Shown piece by piece: positions 6,059-7,829 of a stretch of 7,829 nucleotides of DNA (positions are counted from its first letter, which is position 1; each line of letters starts with the position of its first letter). The notes beneath the pieces were generated by a model. The model was not told where the DNA came from, searched no databases, and saw nothing but the letters and a program-made list of their open reading frames with translations. The translations under genes and the position numbers were made by a program. This DNA comes from Lachnospiraceae bacterium UBA3785 (GTDB lineage Bacteria > Bacillota > Clostridia > Lachnospirales > Lachnospiraceae). Where the stretch lies: positions 291 through 8,119 of the forward strand of contig DFFD01000146.1 in assembly GCA_002369495.1 (NCBI GenBank), given 5' to 3'.

Positions 6059-7012
6059 GGATTTTTCACTGTACGTGTCCGGGATCTCCTCGCCCCAGGG
6101 CGTTCCGTCGAGGTCGTACGGGGTCGACTGGTAGACATAATAGTTCAGCCAGTTGGTGTAGAGGTTGTTCGCGTGGGCTCTCCACAGGAGGAGCGGCTTG
6201 TTGCCGGGATCGTCGCCCGGGAAATAGTTGGCAGGTATCTGGATATCCAGCCCCTTCTTCTTGTCGCGCTCGTACTCGCGGCGCAGCTGCATGCGGTCGT
6301 ATTCCGGGTGGCCCATCACGTAGATCTTGCGGCCGTTCTCCGCCATGCAGAGGAACACGCCGGCCTCCTTGGACTGGGCCAGGATCGTGACCTCCGGGCA
6401 GGCCGCGATCGCGCGCGCCGGCACCTCCGTGTAGCGGGAGTGCGGCATCACGAACTCGTCGTCGAACCCGCGGACCAGCGGCACCTTGCGGTTGAAGACC
6501 TTGTGGGAGTAGAGCCCGAAAAGCTTCTTGCCGAGATAGCGCTTTTTAAGCCCGTAGTAATAGTACATGGCCGCCTGGGCGCCCCAGCACAGGAAGATCG
6601 TGGAGGTGACGTGCGTGTTGATCCAGGAAAATACCTGCTCGATCTCCTCCCAGTAATCCACCTGCTCGAACTCGAGCAGCTCGACCGGCGCGCCGGTCAC
6701 GATCATCCCGTCGTAGTGCTTTTTCCGGATCTTGTCGAACGTCGTGTAGAAAGTATCCAGATGGCTCCTCGACGTGTTCTTGGACTGATGGCTGCTCATC
6801 CGAAGGAAGGTGCAGTCGATCTGCAGCGGTGTGTTGGAGAGCTCGCGCAGGATCTGCAGCTCCGTGTCCTCTTTAAGGGGCATCAGGTTCAGGATGAGGA
6901 TCTGGATCGGACGGATGTCCTGGTGCATGGCGCGGTCCTCGTCCATGACGAAGATATTTTCCTTCTCGAGAATCTCCCTTGCGGGCAGTCCGTTCGCAAC
7001 TTTAATCGGCAT
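6050..7012 (-). CDS. metAA: homoserine O-acetyltransferase, MetA family
   Basis: A 320-residue MetA-family enzyme that acylates L-homoserine, the first committed step of methionine synthesis, in the cytoplasm. It begins MPIKVANGLPA, as the family does. The catalytic Cys142 is in CWGAQAA, and His235 and Glu237 are in GHPEYD; numbering coincides with that of E. coli MetA. Position 111, in TGAPVELLEF, is Glu. In this family Glu111 goes with acetyl-CoA use and Gly111, as in E. coli, with succinyl-CoA, so the product should be O-acetylhomoserine rather than O-succinylhomoserine, although many such proteins are labelled succinyltransferases. The ATG lies one base after the ligA stop, and its AAGGAGG (7028-7022) is inside the end of ligA, nine bases from the start. 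No methionine riboswitch or separate promoter is visible before it, so it appears to be co-transcribed with ligA. Confidence 0.96.
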   Translation of the reverse strand: MPIKVANGLPAREILEKENIFVMDEDRAMHQDIRPIQILILNLMPLKEDTELQILRELSNTPLQIDCTFLRMSSHQSKNTSRSHLDTFYTTFDKIRKKHYDGMIVTGAPVELLEFEQVDYWEEIEQVFSWINTHVTSTIFLCWGAQAAMYYYYGLKKRYLGKKLFGLYSHKVFNRKVPLVRGFDDEFVMPHSRYTEVPARAIAACPEVTILAQSKEAGVFLCMAENGRKIYVMGHPEYDRMQLRREYERDKKKGLDIQIPANYFPGDDPGNKPLLLWRAHANNLYTNWLNYYVYQSTPYDLDGTPWGEEIPDTYSEKSII

Positions 7013-7013
7013 T

Positions 7014-7829
7014 TTACTTTTCCTCCTTCAGCATGGTAAGGAATTCCTCCTCCGTGAGGATTGGGATCCCCAGCTCTTTCGCCTTCCGGTTTTTCCCGGA
7101 GAGCGAGTTTGCGTCGTTGTTGATGAGCGCGGTGGTCTTTTTGGAGACGCTGCCGGCGCATTTTCCGCCGCGCTTCTCGATAAAATCAACGAGCTCCGCG
7201 CGGTTTTTGAAATGATTCACATCACCGGTCACGACAAATGTCTTCCCGGCAAGCTCCGCGGTATGCTCCTCCCCGGCATTTTTCATCGTAAGGCCCAGCG
7301 CCGCGAGCTTTTCGATGAGCGCCCGGTTGGCTTCCTCCCGGAAAAATGAATAGATGGACGCCGCCGTGACCGGCCCGATGTCCGGGACGGTACGAAGCGT
7401 CTCCATGTCGGCGTTCATGAGTGCTTCGAAGGATCCGAAGAAATTCATGATTGTCCGCGCCGAGGTCCGGCCGACATTGTCGATCGCGAGGCCGGTCAGA
7501 AGCCGCCAGGGCTCGTTTTCCTTTGATTTTTCAATTGAGGCGAGGAGCTTGTCGGTGCTCTTTTCAAGCCCGATCACCTTGCCGTCAAGGAGCTCCTGCC
7601 GTCTGTCCTTCAGCGTGTAGATGTCCGAAGCGTCCCTGAGGAACCCCTCGCGGAGCATCTTGATGACATTTTCCTCGCCGAAACCCTTGATGTCCATCGC
7701 GTCGCGGCCGACGAAATTGATGATGTGCCGCTCGAGCTGGGCGGGGCAGGCCGGATTGACGCATTTCATGTCCGACATGCCGGGTTCACGGACGATCCTG
7801 CCGCCGCAGACCGGGCAGACGTCCGGCAG
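7014..7829 (-). CDS. ligA: NAD-dependent DNA ligase, C-terminal part
   Basis: The last 271 codons of LigA, which seals nicks in DNA during replication and repair using NAD+. The reading frame is open to the right window edge, so the 5' part, with the adenylation and OB domains, lies outside. Visible are the four-Cys zinc finger, with CPVCGG (fragment Cys5, Cys8) and CVNPAC (Cys23, Cys28) followed by PAQ, then the helix-hairpin-helix region (about 30-185, with VGRTSA and VPDIGPVTAASI), then a BRCT domain (about 190-271). The distance from zinc finger to C-terminus agrees with a full-length LigA. The BRCT domain departs from the common form: VVTGDVNHFKNRAEL replaces the usual VLTGTL segment, and TTALINNDANSLSGKNRKAKELG replaces the usual LVAGxxxGSKLxKAxELG. 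I take it as a LigA variant. A second ligase paralogue cannot be excluded. Confidence 0.96.
   Translation of the reverse strand: MPDVCPVCGGRIVREPGMSDMKCVNPACPAQLERHIINFVGRDAMDIKGFGEENVIKMLREGFLRDASDIYTLKDRRQELLDGKVIGLEKSTDKLLASIEKSKENEPWRLLTGLAIDNVGRTSARTIMNFFGSFEALMNADMETLRTVPDIGPVTAASIYSFFREEANRALIEKLAALGLTMKNAGEEHTAELAGKTFVVTGDVNHFKNRAELVDFIEKRGGKCAGSVSKKTTALINNDANSLSGKNRKAKELGIPILTEEEFLTMLKEEK
7022..7028 (-). promoter_or_regulatory. ribosome binding site of metA, inside the end of ligA
   Basis: AAGGAGG on the minus strand, nine bases before the metA ATG. It is contained in the last codons of ligA, so ribosomes finishing ligA pass directly over it and translation of the two genes is probably coupled. 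Confidence 0.85.

Noticed and set aside
5954..6060. A methionine-type riboswitch in the spacer next to metA.
   Set aside because: This spacer is downstream of metA and only about 70 bases long. I see no SAM riboswitch-like set of stems, and the region before metA is ligA coding sequence.
6035..7039. Long open reading frame of about 334 codons on the plus strand, opposite metA.
   Set aside because: It is almost exactly antisense to a well-supported metA, has no ribosome binding site and gives an Arg/Val/Leu/His-rich low-quality protein. It arises from the GC-biased codon use of the true gene.

Overview
The window is a compact stretch of a Gram-positive (Firmicutes) chromosome, most like the Clostridia/Lachnospiraceae. 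This rests on moderately high GC with strong GC bias in third positions, AGGAGG-type ribosome binding sites, a ribosomal protein S2 start typical of that group, an acetyl-CoA-type MetA, and several membrane-anchored cell wall enzymes with Ser/Thr/Pro-rich linkers. The taxonomic call is inference from protein character. Every gene lies on the minus strand, so the reading order is from high to low coordinates.

Layout in transcription order. From the right edge comes the C-terminal 271 residues of NAD-dependent DNA ligase LigA (7829-7014). It is followed after one base by MetA (7012-6050), a homoserine O-acetyltransferase. A short spacer (6049-5977) holds a good sigma-70-type promoter whose -35 box sits inside a perfect 9-bp inverted repeat that also covers the metA stop codon. 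This promoter probably starts an envelope-flavoured operon. Its members are a membrane-anchored M14 zinc carboxypeptidase (5976-4588), a three-helix membrane protein with one extracellular Ig-like domain (4584-3973), arginyl-tRNA synthetase ArgS (3953-2178), a membrane-anchored N-acetylmuramoyl-L-alanine amidase (2128-1187), a GC-rich hairpin, and a CPBP-family intramembrane protease (1136-195). A near-consensus promoter overlapping the protease stop codon then drives rpsB, whose first 19 codons are present at the left edge (59-1) behind a roughly 100-nt leader that can fold.

How the genes may work together: the M14 peptidase and the amidase both have an N-terminal anchor, a low-complexity linker and an extracellular zinc hydrolase domain, so both probably act on peptidoglycan outside the membrane. 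With the Ig-like membrane protein and the CPBP protease, four of the five genes in the putative operon are membrane or envelope proteins, and argS is the cytoplasmic exception. LigA, MetA, ArgS and S2 are housekeeping genes. There are no signs of mobile elements, CRISPR arrays, tRNA or rRNA genes, and no gene-free stretch exceeds 135 bases.

I do not see a convincing new defence or mobile system. The most interesting points are the operator-like inverted repeat at the M14 promoter, the structured rpsB leader, the unrecognised Ig-like membrane protein next to an M14 peptidase, and the variant BRCT domain of LigA.
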